Origin: Sphingomonadales bacterium
GTDB lineage: Bacteria; Pseudomonadota; Alphaproteobacteria; Sphingomonadales; Sphingomonadaceae
Assembly (NCBI GenBank): GCA_025362295.1
Contig: JANYGX010000029.1
Coordinates: 120,442 to 184,441, forward strand
Direction of reading: 5' to 3'
Length of the DNA: 64,000 bases
The notes under the pieces were generated by a model. The model was given only the letters and a program-made list of their open reading frames with translations. It was not told the DNA's origin and made no database searches. Positions 46,310 through 56,338 of the stretch are shown in pieces. The translations under genes were made by a program, and so were the position numbers. Positions within the stretch are counted from its first letter, which is position 1. The number at the start of each line of letters is the position of its first letter.

Positions 46310-49150
46310 ATGAGTCTATTAAAGGAAATTGATTTCGGCACACCAGCGGTTTCCAGCGCCCAGCGCATTGCTCTAGAAATTGATGGGGTCAACGTCAGTG
46401 TTCCGGCAGGCACATCCATCATGCGCGCGGCCATGGAGGCCGCCATTCCCATTCCTAAACTGTGTGCGTCCGATAACCTGAAAGCCTACGGCTCTTGCCG
46501 GTTGTGTCTGGTTGAAATTGATGGTCGCAAGGGCACGCCGGCATCGTGCACCACACCAGTGACTGAGGGGATGCGTGTGCACACCCAGACTCCACGCTTG
46601 GCCAAAATCAGGCGCGGCGTGATGGAGCTTTATATTTCTGATCATCCGCTGGACTGCCTGACCTGCCCAACCAACGGAGATTGCGAATTGCAGGATATGG
46701 CGGGCGCTGTGGGCCTGCGCGATGTGCGCTATGGTTACAAGGGTGAAAATCATCTGGTGTCTGTCAAGGATGAATCCAATCCTTATTTTACCTATGATCC
46801 ATCAAAATGTATTGTTTGCTCGCGGTGCGTGCGGGCTTGCGAAGAGGTGCAGGGCACATTTGCACTCACGCTTGATGGTCGCGGTTTTGATGCAAGAGTG
46901 GCCACCGCCACGAATGATTTCATGAACTCGGAATGTGTGTCGTGTGGTGCATGCGTGCAAGCCTGCCCAACGGCAACGCTCACTGAAAAATCTGTGATAG
47001 ATTATGGTGTACCAGATCGCACAGTGCTCACGACCTGTGCGTACTGCGGTGTTGGCTGTTCATTCAAAGCCGAGATGAAAGGCGAGCAGGTCATTCGCAT
47101 GGTGCCACATAAAGATGGCAAGGCCAACCATGGCCACTCGTGTGTGAAAGGCCGCTTCGCCTGGGGCTATGCCACACACACCGACCGCATCACGAAACCA
47201 ATGATCCGCGAAACGATCAATGAACTGTGGCGTGAGGTTTCTTTTGAGGAGGCCATGCGTTTTACCGCTGCAAAACTAAAAGATATTCAATCCAGGCATG
47301 GCCAGAAATCCATAGGTGGGATTACCTCTTCACGTTGCACCAGTGAGGAAGTTTGGGTAATGCAAAAGCTCATCCGCACCGCGTTCGGCAATAACAATGT
47401 CGATACTTGCGCTCGGGTCTGCCATTCACCCACGGGATATGGTCTGAACAAAACTTTTGGCACATCTGCGGGCACACAGGATTTTGATTCAGTCGATGAG
47501 GCCGATGTTATTCTGCTGATTGGAGCAAACCCCACCGATGCGCACCCTGTGTTTGCCGCGCAGATGAAACGCCGATTGCGGACAGGTGCCAAACTTATTA
47601 TTGCCGATCCGCGTGCTATTGATCTGGTGCGCACCCCGCATATCGAGGCCGTCCATCACCTGCCGCTGATGCCTGGAACAAACGTCGCGCTGATCAATGC
47701 ACTGGCCCATGTGGTGGTGACAGAACACCTGGTTGATGAAGATTTCGTTCGCGCACGTTGTGATGTTGAATCATTCGAGGATTGGCGCACGTTTGTTGCC
47801 TTGCCTGTTAACGCACCGGAAACTGTAGCCGCTATCACGGGTGTGAAGGCGGCTGATATTCGTGCCGCTGCAAGACTGTATGCGACTGGCGGAAATGCAG
47901 GTATTTATTACGGGCTTGGTGTTACCGAGCACAGCCAGGGTTCGACCATGGTGATGGGCATGGCCAACCTTGCCATGGCGACGGGCAATATTGGCCGACG
48001 TGGTGTCGGCGTTAATCCCTTGCGGGGTCAGAACAACGTGCAAGGTTCCTGTGATATGGGCAGTTTCCCGCATGAATATTCTGGCTACCGGCCAGTGACA
48101 AACGATGCAGTGCGCGGGCTGTTTGAACAGGATTGGGGTGTCAGCCTCGATCCATTGCCGGGTCTGCGTATTCCCAACATGTTTGACGAGGCGTGCGCTG
48201 GCAATTTCCGCGCACTTTATGTGCAAGGCGAAGATATTGCGCAGTCCGATCCCAATACTCAACATGTAGAGAAATCGCTGAAGGCACTTGATTTGCTGAT
48301 TGTGCAGGATTTGTTTCTGAATGAAACCGCGCGCTTTGCTCATGTGTTTTTGCCAGGCACATCGTTTCTTGAAAAAGATGGCACCTTCATCAATGCTGAG
48401 CGGCGCATCAACCGCGTGCGGCCAGCTATGAAACCGAAAACCGGTGTTGAAGAATGGCGGGTGACCCAAATGCTGGCCAATGCCATGGGCTATCCTATGC
48501 ACTACAACAACGCTTCAGAGATTATGGATGAGATAGCGCGTTTGACCCCAACATTTTCCGGTGTATCATTCGATAAGCTCGACAGGGATGGCAGCGTGCA
48601 ATGGCCGTGCAACGCAGCGGCACCAGACGGCACACCGATCATGCATATCGAACAGTTTATGCGCGGCAAGGGTTTGTTTGTGACGACTGAGTTTGTACCA
48701 ACTGAGGAGCGCACCAACGCGCGCTTCCCACTCATCCTCACCACAGGGCGCATCCTCAGCCAATATAATGTTGGTGCGCAAACCCGGCGCACGGACAATA
48801 ATATCTGGATGACAGAAGATGTGCTGGAAATTCACCCGTCTGATGCAGAAACGCGCGGTATTCACGACGGACATGTCGTCTCTATCACCAGCCGCAAAGG
48901 CGATATAACCCTGAAGGCAAAACTGTCGGAACGCATGGCACCGGGCGTTGTGTATACCACATTTCACCATCCAGATACTGGCACCAATGTGATAACAACC
49001 GAACTGTCGGATTGGGCAACCCAGTGCCCGGAATACAAAGTAACAGCTGTTGAGGTGGCCCCCGCAAATCACCGCTCTGCGTGGCAGGAAGGGTATGATA
49101 CAGAGACACACGAACAGCGCCGCATTGCCGAGCCTGTTGCTGCTGAATGA
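46310..49150 (+). CDS. fdsA: NAD-dependent formate dehydrogenase alpha (molybdenum) subunit
   Basis: A 946-aa subunit oxidising formate to CO2 on a bis-MGD molybdenum centre. An N-terminal [2Fe-2S] domain (CRLCLVEIDG) is followed by a His-Cys3 block (DHPLDCLTCPTNGDCELQD) and two [4Fe-4S] motifs (CIVCSRCVRAC, CVSCGACVQACP). The catalytic domain begins with CAYCGVGCSF; the molybdenum ligand is Cys371 in ARVCHSP, so it is a Cys and not a selenocysteine enzyme. A C-terminal molydopterin dinucleotide-binding domain follows. ATG 46310 was chosen with GGGA upstream; frame upstream runs through the palindrome. Confidence 0.95.
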   Translation: MSLLKEIDFGTPAVSSAQRIALEIDGVNVSVPAGTSIMRAAMEAAIPIPKLCASDNLKAYGSCRLCLVEIDGRKGTPASCTTPVTEGMRVHTQTPRLAKIRRGVMELYISDHPLDCLTCPTNGDCELQDMAGAVGLRDVRYGYKGENHLVSVKDESNPYFTYDPSKCIVCSRCVRACEEVQGTFALTLDGRGFDARVATATNDFMNSECVSCGACVQACPTATLTEKSVIDYGVPDRTVLTTCAYCGVGCSFKAEMKGEQVIRMVPHKDGKANHGHSCVKGRFAWGYATHTDRITKPMIRETINELWREVSFEEAMRFTAAKLKDIQSRHGQKSIGGITSSRCTSEEVWVMQKLIRTAFGNNNVDTCARVCHSPTGYGLNKTFGTSAGTQDFDSVDEADVILLIGANPTDAHPVFAAQMKRRLRTGAKLIIADPRAIDLVRTPHIEAVHHLPLMPGTNVALINALAHVVVTEHLVDEDFVRARCDVESFEDWRTFVALPVNAPETVAAITGVKAADIRAAARLYATGGNAGIYYGLGVTEHSQGSTMVMGMANLAMATGNIGRRGVGVNPLRGQNNVQGSCDMGSFPHEYSGYRPVTNDAVRGLFEQDWGVSLDPLPGLRIPNMFDEACAGNFRALYVQGEDIAQSDPNTQHVEKSLKALDLLIVQDLFLNETARFAHVFLPGTSFLEKDGTFINAERRINRVRPAMKPKTGVEEWRVTQMLANAMGYPMHYNNASEIMDEIARLTPTFSGVSFDKLDRDGSVQWPCNAAAPDGTPIMHIEQFMRGKGLFVTTEFVPTEERTNARFPLILTTGRILSQYNVGAQTRRTDNNIWMTEDVLEIHPSDAETRGIHDGHVVSITSRKGDITLKAKLSERMAPGVVYTTFHHPDTGTNVITTELSDWATQCPEYKVTAVEVAPANHRSAWQEGYDTETHEQRRIAEPVAAE

Positions 49151-49962
49151 ACAAAGTATCGAAAACCTTTGCTATGATCAGGCAAACGCCCGACGCTTGG
49201 ACAGCGACTGAACGACAAATTGCAACTGAAATGCCCGTTGCCATCAGCTATAGTGGCGTTGCTTATGCCGTGATGATGATAACACCAGCCGATCTTGAAG
49301 ATTATGCCTTTGGTTTCAGTTTTTCAGAAGGCATCATCAATCACAGGGATGACATACTTGATGTTACCTGGTGCGAAACCGAAAAGGGCCTTCTCCTCAA
49401 TGTGGAATTGTTGCCTGAGGGCAATGCCATAATTTTGCAGCGTGTACGTCGGCTTGTCGGGCAATCGGGTTGCGGCATTTGCGGGCTTGAAAATCTTGAT
49501 CAGGCATTGCGACCTTTTCAATCTATTGAGACGTGCTTCAAAATCAATGCAGGTGCAATTTTTAATAGCCTTTCGCGTTTATCTGATCATCAAACGCTTA
49601 ATACTTTAACCGGCGCTGTGCACGCGGCAGCATTCTGCCAAAACGATGGCACTGTTCAATCCGTGCGTGAGGACGTCGGCCGCCACAACGCATTGGATAA
49701 ACTGGTTGGCCACAGCTTGCGCCAGCACAAGTCACTTGAAGATGGCTATATTCTAACAACATCGAGGTGCAGTTACGAGATAGTTGAAAAAACTGTACAG
49801 GTGCGCTGTCCTATGCTGGTGACAGTATCGCTACCAACGACTTTGGCTATCGAGCAAGCCAAAGCAGCCCGCCTCACCCTGGTGGTGCTCGCGAGGGCAG
49901 ATGCCATTTTGCGGGTGAATGATCCATTTGACAGTATTGTTGCCTTGCCGAACCACCGATAA
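49147..49962 (+). CDS. fdhD: Formate dehydrogenase accessory sulfurtransferase FdhD
   Basis: A 271-aa protein that carries sulfur from a cysteine desulfurase to the molybdenum cofactor of formate dehydrogenase. The reactive loop is GCGICGLEN with two Cys residues; EDVGRHNALDKL and SRCSYEIVEK are conserved family blocks. It overlaps the end of fdsA by ATGA, which ties its expression to the enzyme it activates. Confidence 0.95.
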   Translation: MNKVSKTFAMIRQTPDAWTATERQIATEMPVAISYSGVAYAVMMITPADLEDYAFGFSFSEGIINHRDDILDVTWCETEKGLLLNVELLPEGNAIILQRVRRLVGQSGCGICGLENLDQALRPFQSIETCFKINAGAIFNSLSRLSDHQTLNTLTGAVHAAAFCQNDGTVQSVREDVGRHNALDKLVGHSLRQHKSLEDGYILTTSRCSYEIVEKTVQVRCPMLVTVSLPTTLAIEQAKAARLTLVVLARADAILRVNDPFDSIVALPNHR

Positions 49963-50005
49963 AACCGTAGTTAGAGTTTTAATAATAAAATTAGATTGGG
50001 TCGTT

Positions 50006-52699
50006 ATGTCAGTTTTACACAAATCATATTGTATTTTAGTTTCAGGTATGGCGCTCTTGCTCGCGCATAAGGTTGAAGCATCAGCTATTATACCACGTTT
50101 GTCAGCGGATGTTCAGCCTACGCACTATCAGTTGAAACTGACGATTGACCCGAATGCTGAACAATTTTCTGGGGAAACCAACATCAGCGTGTCTATCAAA
50201 AAACCAACCAAAATTATTATTCTGCACGCGCAGGATCTCAAGGTGCAAAAGGCGACAATCTATATTGGAAAAACAGCTATACCAGCGGTCTTGAAACAAA
50301 CCGATAAAAACGGAACAGCTGAGCTGAGCGTTGCCAGCGATTTGCCGACCGGTGATGCCAATATCGATATTCTATATTCCGCAGCTTATTCCACAACCCT
50401 TGATGGCTTGTACAAGGTAAAAGACGGCGGCAAATCTTACATTTTTCATCAATTTGAGGCGATTGCTGCGCGAAAAGCGTTTCCTTGTTTTGATGAACCA
50501 GGTTTCAAAACCCCTTATGACATTCAGGTGACTTTGCCTGCAAAACTGAAAGCGGTAAGCAACACGCTTGAAACGGCGACTGAAACTATAGCCGGTGGCA
50601 TGAAGCGCTTAACATTCGAAACCACCAAGCCTCTCCCGACCTACCTTGTGGCGTTTGCTGTGGGTGATCTGGATATTGTGACATGGAAACCTGTGCCGGC
50701 GAACAGTGTTCGCTTGAAGCCACTGCCGCTGCGTGGTGTGGCAACACATGGTAAAGGCGCACAACTGTCTTATGCACTGGGCAATACCGCACCATTGCTC
50801 TCGGCACTCGAAAGTTACTTTGGCATCAGCTATCCATATCAAAAGCTGGATATACTGGCAGTGCCAGACTTTGCTGCTGGGGCCATGGAAAATGCTGGCG
50901 CTATAACCTATCGTGAAGAGCTGCTGTTGCTGGGTAAAAACTCATCGCTGGAAGAATTACGCAACTACGGCTCGACCCACGCGCATGAGATGTCGCACCA
51001 GTGGTTTGGTGATCTGGTCACGCCGTATTGGTGGGATAACATCTGGTTGAATGAAAGTTTTGCTAGTTGGGCTGAATTCAAGGTTGCTCAAAGCTGGAAG
51101 CCAAAATGGCAATTCGATCTCGATACGCAACGCGGTGCTTACGGCGCTATGCGCATCGATGCGCGCACCAACACGCGCGCCATTCAGCAAGCCATTGTAA
51201 CAGAAGATGATATTTCCAATGCGTTTGACGGCATCACCTATGAAAAAGGCGCTGGTGTACTTGCCATGGTGGAAAATTATATGGGCGAGGCCGCCTTCCA
51301 GCAAGGTGTGCGCTTGCATATGCAGCGTTATCGTTTTGGTAATGCAAAAGCTGAAGATTTTTATCAATCACTGGCTGATGGTGGCAAGCAACCAGAAATT
51401 ATTCCCACATTAAAATCGTTCGTGCAACAACCCGGCCTGCCGCAAGTGTCGGTGGACTGGACATGCGCAACTGGCAAAGCTGCCACACTGCACTTAAGCC
51501 AATCGCGTTATTTGCCCTATGGTGCAACGCCGCCAGCGCCACTGCTGTGGTCGATTCCGGTAACTATGGTTCTATACAACGGAACAGCGCACGAAAAATT
51601 CAGCACCATGCTTGGAACAGCGTCAGCTGATGTTGCAGCACCTGGTACATCATGCCCGACAGCTATATTGCCTGATTCGGGTGGTCACGGTTACTATCGC
51701 TGGTCAGTTCCAGCCGAGCGGTGGACGACGTTGATCGGCAAGTTGAATGATATGCCGGTGACAGAAGCCTTGTCAGCGGCATCTAACATCAACGCTGCGT
51801 TTACGGCAGGGGCAATTGATGCTGCAACCTACCTCAACCTGGTACCAACGATTGCACACTATCCTTCGCATCTGGTCTCGACTGTTCCAATGGGCAGACT
51901 CGCCTGGATGGCAGAGCACATGCCTGATGCAGCATCTCGCCAAAAGACAATGGCCTTTATGAAAAAAATTTATATGCCAATGTATACAAAGCTAGGGTTG
52001 GAACCAACGACCGCCCTTGATAAATCCAATCCGCCGGAAGCGGAACTGTTGCGCGCAGAGCTGGTGAATTTTTTGGCGGAGGATGCTGAGGATTCAAAAC
52101 TGCGTGCTGAACTGGCCAAGCGAGGCCGTGCTTACATGGGCTTTGGCACAGACGGTAAAATTCATCCGTCGGCAATCAGCCCTGCGTTGAGTGATGTGGC
52201 TGTAAAGATAGCCGCGCAAGATGGTGATGCAGGCTTCACCCAATATTTGATCAGTCATCTGGCAAAGCAACGCGATGCCAATGTTCGCGGGCGTATCATC
52301 AATGCATTGGCAACGGTCACGTCGCCTTCAGCATTCAAGCTCGTGCAGCCTTTGGCAGCCTCGAAAAACATCAAAGGCAACGAAGCTGAGCACCTGGTGT
52401 TCAGACGGGCTGCTGACAAAAAAACGCGTGAGTCGGCCTGGGCTTGGTTCAAAAACGAGCCGGATGCCATCATCACACGCACAGCGGATGACAGGCGCGA
52501 TGCCTTTCCGTTTCTGGCCTCTGGTTTTTGTTCTGCGGCCGATCGTGCAGATGTCGCAAAATTCTTTACGCCAGAATTGTTGAGCAAGGCTCGGGGGTCA
52601 ACCCGATCGCTAGCGCAATCTCTTGAGGAGATCGAGCAGTGTGATGCATTGAGAACCAAGCAACTGCCAGCAGCGCGGGCTTATCTGGCCGCGCAATAA
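50006..52699 (+). CDS. Exported M1-family zinc aminopeptidase
   Basis: An 897-aa gluzincin. The signal peptide spans about residues 1-27 (hydrophobic CILVSGMALLLAH, ending VEASA). The substrate-binding GAMEN is in FAAGAMENAGAITY; zinc and catalysis are HEMSH at 327-331 and Glu350 (HExxH-x18-E). A helical ERAP1-like C-terminal domain fills the rest. It removes N-terminal residues from peptides, presumably in the periplasm. The frame extends upstream into fdhD, but 50006 gives the signal peptide. Confidence 0.93.
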   Translation: MSVLHKSYCILVSGMALLLAHKVEASAIIPRLSADVQPTHYQLKLTIDPNAEQFSGETNISVSIKKPTKIIILHAQDLKVQKATIYIGKTAIPAVLKQTDKNGTAELSVASDLPTGDANIDILYSAAYSTTLDGLYKVKDGGKSYIFHQFEAIAARKAFPCFDEPGFKTPYDIQVTLPAKLKAVSNTLETATETIAGGMKRLTFETTKPLPTYLVAFAVGDLDIVTWKPVPANSVRLKPLPLRGVATHGKGAQLSYALGNTAPLLSALESYFGISYPYQKLDILAVPDFAAGAMENAGAITYREELLLLGKNSSLEELRNYGSTHAHEMSHQWFGDLVTPYWWDNIWLNESFASWAEFKVAQSWKPKWQFDLDTQRGAYGAMRIDARTNTRAIQQAIVTEDDISNAFDGITYEKGAGVLAMVENYMGEAAFQQGVRLHMQRYRFGNAKAEDFYQSLADGGKQPEIIPTLKSFVQQPGLPQVSVDWTCATGKAATLHLSQSRYLPYGATPPAPLLWSIPVTMVLYNGTAHEKFSTMLGTASADVAAPGTSCPTAILPDSGGHGYYRWSVPAERWTTLIGKLNDMPVTEALSAASNINAAFTAGAIDAATYLNLVPTIAHYPSHLVSTVPMGRLAWMAEHMPDAASRQKTMAFMKKIYMPMYTKLGLEPTTALDKSNPPEAELLRAELVNFLAEDAEDSKLRAELAKRGRAYMGFGTDGKIHPSAISPALSDVAVKIAAQDGDAGFTQYLISHLAKQRDANVRGRIINALATVTSPSAFKLVQPLAASKNIKGNEAEHLVFRRAADKKTRESAWAWFKNEPDAIITRTADDRRDAFPFLASGFCSAADRADVAKFFTPELLSKARGSTRSLAQSLEEIEQCDALRTKQLPAARAYLAAQ

Positions 52700-52704
52700 A
52701 CCGA

Positions 52705-53913
52705 GTGGCATCACAGTCAGTTGCAATCATCGGCGGAGGCCCGGCTGGCTTGATTGCCGCTGACAGGCTGAGTGCGGCAAACTTCAACGTCACTGTTTAC
52801 GATCAAATGCCAACAGTTGGCCGCAAATTTTTAATGGCGGGTCGTGGCGGGCTCAATCTCACGCATTCAGAACCGCTGGAGATATTGCTTGCCCGCTATG
52901 GCCATGCGACAGCGCACCTTGCCGATTATATAAAAACTTTTGATCCAGATGCTGTTAAAACATGGTGCCATGAACTTGGTGAGCCAACGTTTATTGGATC
53001 AAGCGGGCGGGTTTTCCCGCGCAGCATGAAAGCATCACCGCTGCTGCGCGCTATGCTCAAGCGGCTACAATCACAAGGTGTTGCTTTAAAAATGCGGTAT
53101 ACATGGCAAGGCTGGAATGACACTGCCCAATTGCTTTTTGCATCACCAGAAGGCACACATGTCGAATACCCCGATGCAACGTTGCTGGCGCTTGGCGGGG
53201 CCAGCTGGCCAAAGCTCGGGGCAACTGGTGCGTGGACAAAAATGCTGGAAGGGCAGGGCGTGGCCATAGCGCCGCTGCGCCCGGCAAATTGCGGTGTGCT
53301 GATACAATGGACAGCTTATTTTAGCGGGCATTTTGCCGGGCAGCCGCTTAAAAATATTGCACTCACAGTTGCAGATCAACAATCGCGAGGTGAAGCCATG
53401 ATCACCACGACAGGTCTTGAAGGGGGTGTTGTCTATGCACAAAGTGCGGCTGTGCGAGAGGCTTGCCGCCACAATAGCTCGACAGAAATCAGTCTTGATC
53501 TAAGACCGGACCGCACGCACGCCCAGCTGGTTACAGCGCTAGACAAGCGCCGCAAGGGCGCATCAATTGCAACAGCATTACGTCAAACCTTGGCGCTGCC
53601 GCCTGTGGCCATAAATCTTTTGCGTGAGGCGACAGGCCTGCATCTGCCACAAGACAATTATGCGATGGCAAGTCTCGTAAAAAATATTCCGCTCACTTGC
53701 CAGGGTGTCGCTTCACTCGACCGGGCTATTTCGACCGCTGGTGGTGTGCCTTTTTCGGAGTGTGATGCACACCTTATGCTGAAGCGTGTGCCTGGCGCTT
53801 TTATCGCTGGTGAAATGCTGGATTGGGAGGCCCCAACCGGCGGCTATTTGCTTCAGGCGACATTAGCAACCGGGGTTGCAGCAGCGGCAGGGATTGCGCG
53901 ATATCTCAAGTAA
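52705..53913 (+). CDS. TIGR03862-like FAD-dependent oxidoreductase
   Basis: A 402-aa flavoprotein of the HI0933/BaiN type. FAD binding is AIIGGGPAGLIAA at residues 7-19, and VGRKFLMAGRGGLNLTHSE is the family block that separates TIGR03862 proteins from other HI0933 relatives. GGVPFSECDAHLMLKRVPG and AGEMLDWEAPTGGYLLQ form the C-terminal FAD contacts. The start is GTG, 5 nt after the aminopeptidase stop. The reaction is unknown. Confidence 0.88.
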   Translation: MASQSVAIIGGGPAGLIAADRLSAANFNVTVYDQMPTVGRKFLMAGRGGLNLTHSEPLEILLARYGHATAHLADYIKTFDPDAVKTWCHELGEPTFIGSSGRVFPRSMKASPLLRAMLKRLQSQGVALKMRYTWQGWNDTAQLLFASPEGTHVEYPDATLLALGGASWPKLGATGAWTKMLEGQGVAIAPLRPANCGVLIQWTAYFSGHFAGQPLKNIALTVADQQSRGEAMITTTGLEGGVVYAQSAAVREACRHNSSTEISLDLRPDRTHAQLVTALDKRRKGASIATALRQTLALPPVAINLLREATGLHLPQDNYAMASLVKNIPLTCQGVASLDRAISTAGGVPFSECDAHLMLKRVPGAFIAGEMLDWEAPTGGYLLQATLATGVAAAAGIARYLK

Positions 53914-53937
53914 AATATTTGGTGAAATCGATTAAAT

Positions 53938-55344
53938 TCAGCCAATCACGGTCGCATCTCTCCCAAGCGCACCCAACTCACCGGACTCGCGCGCTTGGCG
54001 TCCGTAGACCAGCTCGAACAGCGGGCTGGCCATCATGGTGGTCACTATTGCCATCAGCACTAGCATAGAAAACAGCGTTGGCCCGATGATGCCTTTTTGC
54101 AGGCCGATGTTGATGATGATCAGTTCCATCAGGCCGCGCGAATTCATTAGCGCGCCGATTCCGAGCGCTGTCCGGTTGTCCTCTCCAGCGACGCGCGCTG
54201 CAAGGTAGCACGCACCGAACTTGGCAATGATCGACGCTGCTAAAATGCCAAGCGCAATCAGCAGCAGCGGCACGGTGTTCACCATATCCATACGGGTGTT
54301 GAGGCCCGAGTAGGTGAAAAATATTGGCAGCAGCAAAACAACCGCCAGCGGCTCGACCTTCTTTTTCAGCTCTGCAACGAACAATCCGCGCGGCATCACC
54401 ACGCCAAGAATAAAGCCACCAAAAATCGCATGGATGCCAACCGCATCCATGATGAAGGCTGACAGGCAGAACAACGCAAGCGTGATGCCGAGAACCGTCG
54501 GGCTCATCTCACCCTCACGCTCGACCATGCGGCCAAGCGGGGCAAGTAGCCTGCCACCAACAATAAGCACAAACGCTGCATAGCTGATGCCGCCGCCAAT
54601 CGCGAGAACGGCAACGCCGGGGCCAGCACCAAAGGTCGCCAGCACGACTGCCAGCACACACCATGATACCGCATCGTCAAACGCCCCGGCGGTCAGCGAC
54701 AGGGTGCCAAGCGATGTGCCGGATAGCCCGCGCTCATTAATGATACGCGCCAGCATCGGAAACGCGGTGAGCGCAATACAGGCCCCCATGAACAGTGTGG
54801 CGTTGGCGCGGGAAATGCCAGCCGTGAACAGACCCGGCACTTTCAGCAGAAACGGCGTGATGGCCGCTGCGATCAGAAATGGTGCCAAGATACCGGCAAA
54901 CGAAACACCCATCGCACTTTTGGCTTTCGATCTGAAATGATCGAGCTGCAAGGTTGTGCCCACCAGAAACATGTAAAGCCCAACGCCTAATTGCGCACCG
55001 GCATACAGCACCGATTTGGTTGGGTCGGGGAACACAGCCGTTTGAACAGCAGGCAACAGCAATCCTAACAGCGACGGCCCGAGAATGACTCCGACAATCA
55101 TTTCTCCCACCACCTGCGGCTGCCCCAGAAACTTCTGGCCCAGCTTGCCGACAACACGGCAGGTGATGATGATGATGGCCAGTTGCAAGAAAAAGTGGAC
55201 ACTGAAATCACCAGGCGCAAAACTTTTTGTGATAGCCGCCATAGCCGGGCCGTGAGGGTTGAGCACACCAGTCAATGCGTTGACTGCGCTGTCAAAGAGT
55301 TCTGTCACCAAACATATATCCTTTTGAAAGTGCACTGCATACAT
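53938..55344 (-). CDS. Cation:proton antiporter, CPA2/Kef type
   Basis: A 468-aa inner-membrane protein with about 12 TM helices. QPQVVGEMIVGVILGPSLLGLL near residue 77 and the acidic pair in AGAFDDAVSW are hallmarks of Na+/H+ exchangers of the CPA2 family. No TrkA-N domain follows, so it is the membrane part only. The start is uncertain: ATG 55344 has no good ribosome site, whereas TTG 55311 (7 nt) and GTG 55308 (10 nt) follow AAGGA and would shorten it by 11-12 residues. Confidence 0.9.
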   Translation of the reverse strand: MYAVHFQKDICLVTELFDSAVNALTGVLNPHGPAMAAITKSFAPGDFSVHFFLQLAIIIITCRVVGKLGQKFLGQPQVVGEMIVGVILGPSLLGLLLPAVQTAVFPDPTKSVLYAGAQLGVGLYMFLVGTTLQLDHFRSKAKSAMGVSFAGILAPFLIAAAITPFLLKVPGLFTAGISRANATLFMGACIALTAFPMLARIINERGLSGTSLGTLSLTAGAFDDAVSWCVLAVVLATFGAGPGVAVLAIGGGISYAAFVLIVGGRLLAPLGRMVEREGEMSPTVLGITLALFCLSAFIMDAVGIHAIFGGFILGVVMPRGLFVAELKKKVEPLAVVLLLPIFFTYSGLNTRMDMVNTVPLLLIALGILAASIIAKFGACYLAARVAGEDNRTALGIGALMNSRGLMELIIINIGLQKGIIGPTLFSMLVLMAIVTTMMASPLFELVYGRQARESGELGALGRDATVIG

Positions 55345-55684
55345 AAGGCGCCTGAATGCTTGCGTTTATGACAGTGTAACACAATTAGATAGAAATTATT
55401 TTATTTGTCAAATCAACGCGTTCAACACACGCATGGTTACCTCTTCTATAAGGTTCACATATCTTAATCTTGCTCCCGACTTCGTTGGGGCAGTCTATAG
55501 CGGGAGAGGATACAGAGATTTGCCGCAAGCGCCACTAATCGGCAAGCAAGCTCTGATAAGCTTATGCTATCTCCAGCAAAAGCTAAATTTACCGAAGGCT
55601 GGCTTAAAAAAATATCTAATGGACAAATATCTCGCAGGTGACAATACTACAATCATCAAATTTTTGAAAGTTTGCCCTATATTC
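55345..55684. other. Non-genic stretch between the antiporter and darT
   Basis: From 55433 the frame of darT is open for 84 codons before its likely start, but this extension has no resemblance I recognise and DarT relatives begin at the later Met. The rest is AT-rich spacer holding divergent promoters. No repeat or transposase remnant was seen. Confidence 0.5.
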
Positions 55685-56329
55685 ATGTCAGTACCCGTTG
55701 ACCCGAAAATCTACCATATTGTCCATGTGGATAAGCTGGCTTCGATTGCGACTGATGGATTTCTTTGGTCAGACGCGAAGCTGGCGAAGCGACCTGTTAC
55801 TGGTACAGTGATTGGTATGAACACTATTAAGGCACGACGGATGAGTGAACTGAGGCTCAAAAGCCATCCTGATCTATTTGTTGGGCAATGCGTTCCCTTC
55901 TATTTCTGCCCACGTTCCGTTATGCTCTTTGTCATCCATCGCAAAAACTCTGAATTGTCTTATCAAGATGGACAAGAGCCAATTGTGCACCTTGTTGCCG
56001 ACCTCAACGCTGTTGTTAAATGGGCCAATGCCAACCAGCGCCGCTGGGCATTCACCCTATCCAATGCAGGGTCCAGTTATTTTGAAGATCGCTGTGACCT
56101 CGCGAACCTTGACGAAATAGATTGGTCGGCAGTGCAAACAAAGCTATGGTCAGATAGCCCAACCAAAGAAAACAAACAGGCAGAATTTTTGTTGGAGCAG
56201 CAGTTCCCTTGGCAGTTGATTGAGGAAGTTGCAGTTATCAATCAGTTGACAGGTCAGTTAGCAGGCCAGGCTATTGCTGGCGCGTCTCACAGACCGACTG
56301 TACAAATCCGAACACCTTGGTATTATTGA
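55685..56329 (+). CDS. darT: DarT-type DNA thymidine ADP-ribosyltransferase toxin
   Basis: A 214-aa DUF4433 protein. DarT enzymes use NAD+ to ADP-ribosylate thymidine in single-stranded DNA, blocking replication. PKIYHIVHVDKLASI is the NAD-binding start; GMNTIKARRM, VGQCVPFYFCPRSVML and FTLSNAGSSYFEDRCDL are family blocks; Glu167 in KQAEFL is the likely catalytic Glu. The ATG at 55685 gives the standard N-terminus. The antitoxin darG starts 9 nt after its stop. All key blocks are intact, so it should be active. Confidence 0.92.
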   Translation: MSVPVDPKIYHIVHVDKLASIATDGFLWSDAKLAKRPVTGTVIGMNTIKARRMSELRLKSHPDLFVGQCVPFYFCPRSVMLFVIHRKNSELSYQDGQEPIVHLVADLNAVVKWANANQRRWAFTLSNAGSSYFEDRCDLANLDEIDWSAVQTKLWSDSPTKENKQAEFLLEQQFPWQLIEEVAVINQLTGQLAGQAIAGASHRPTVQIRTPWYY

Positions 56330-56338
56330 TAAGTGGTT

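Noticed and set aside
47771..48502. 243-codon open frame on the minus strand inside fdsA.
   Set aside because: A shadow of the well-supported molybdenum subunit; composition is that of an antisense frame.
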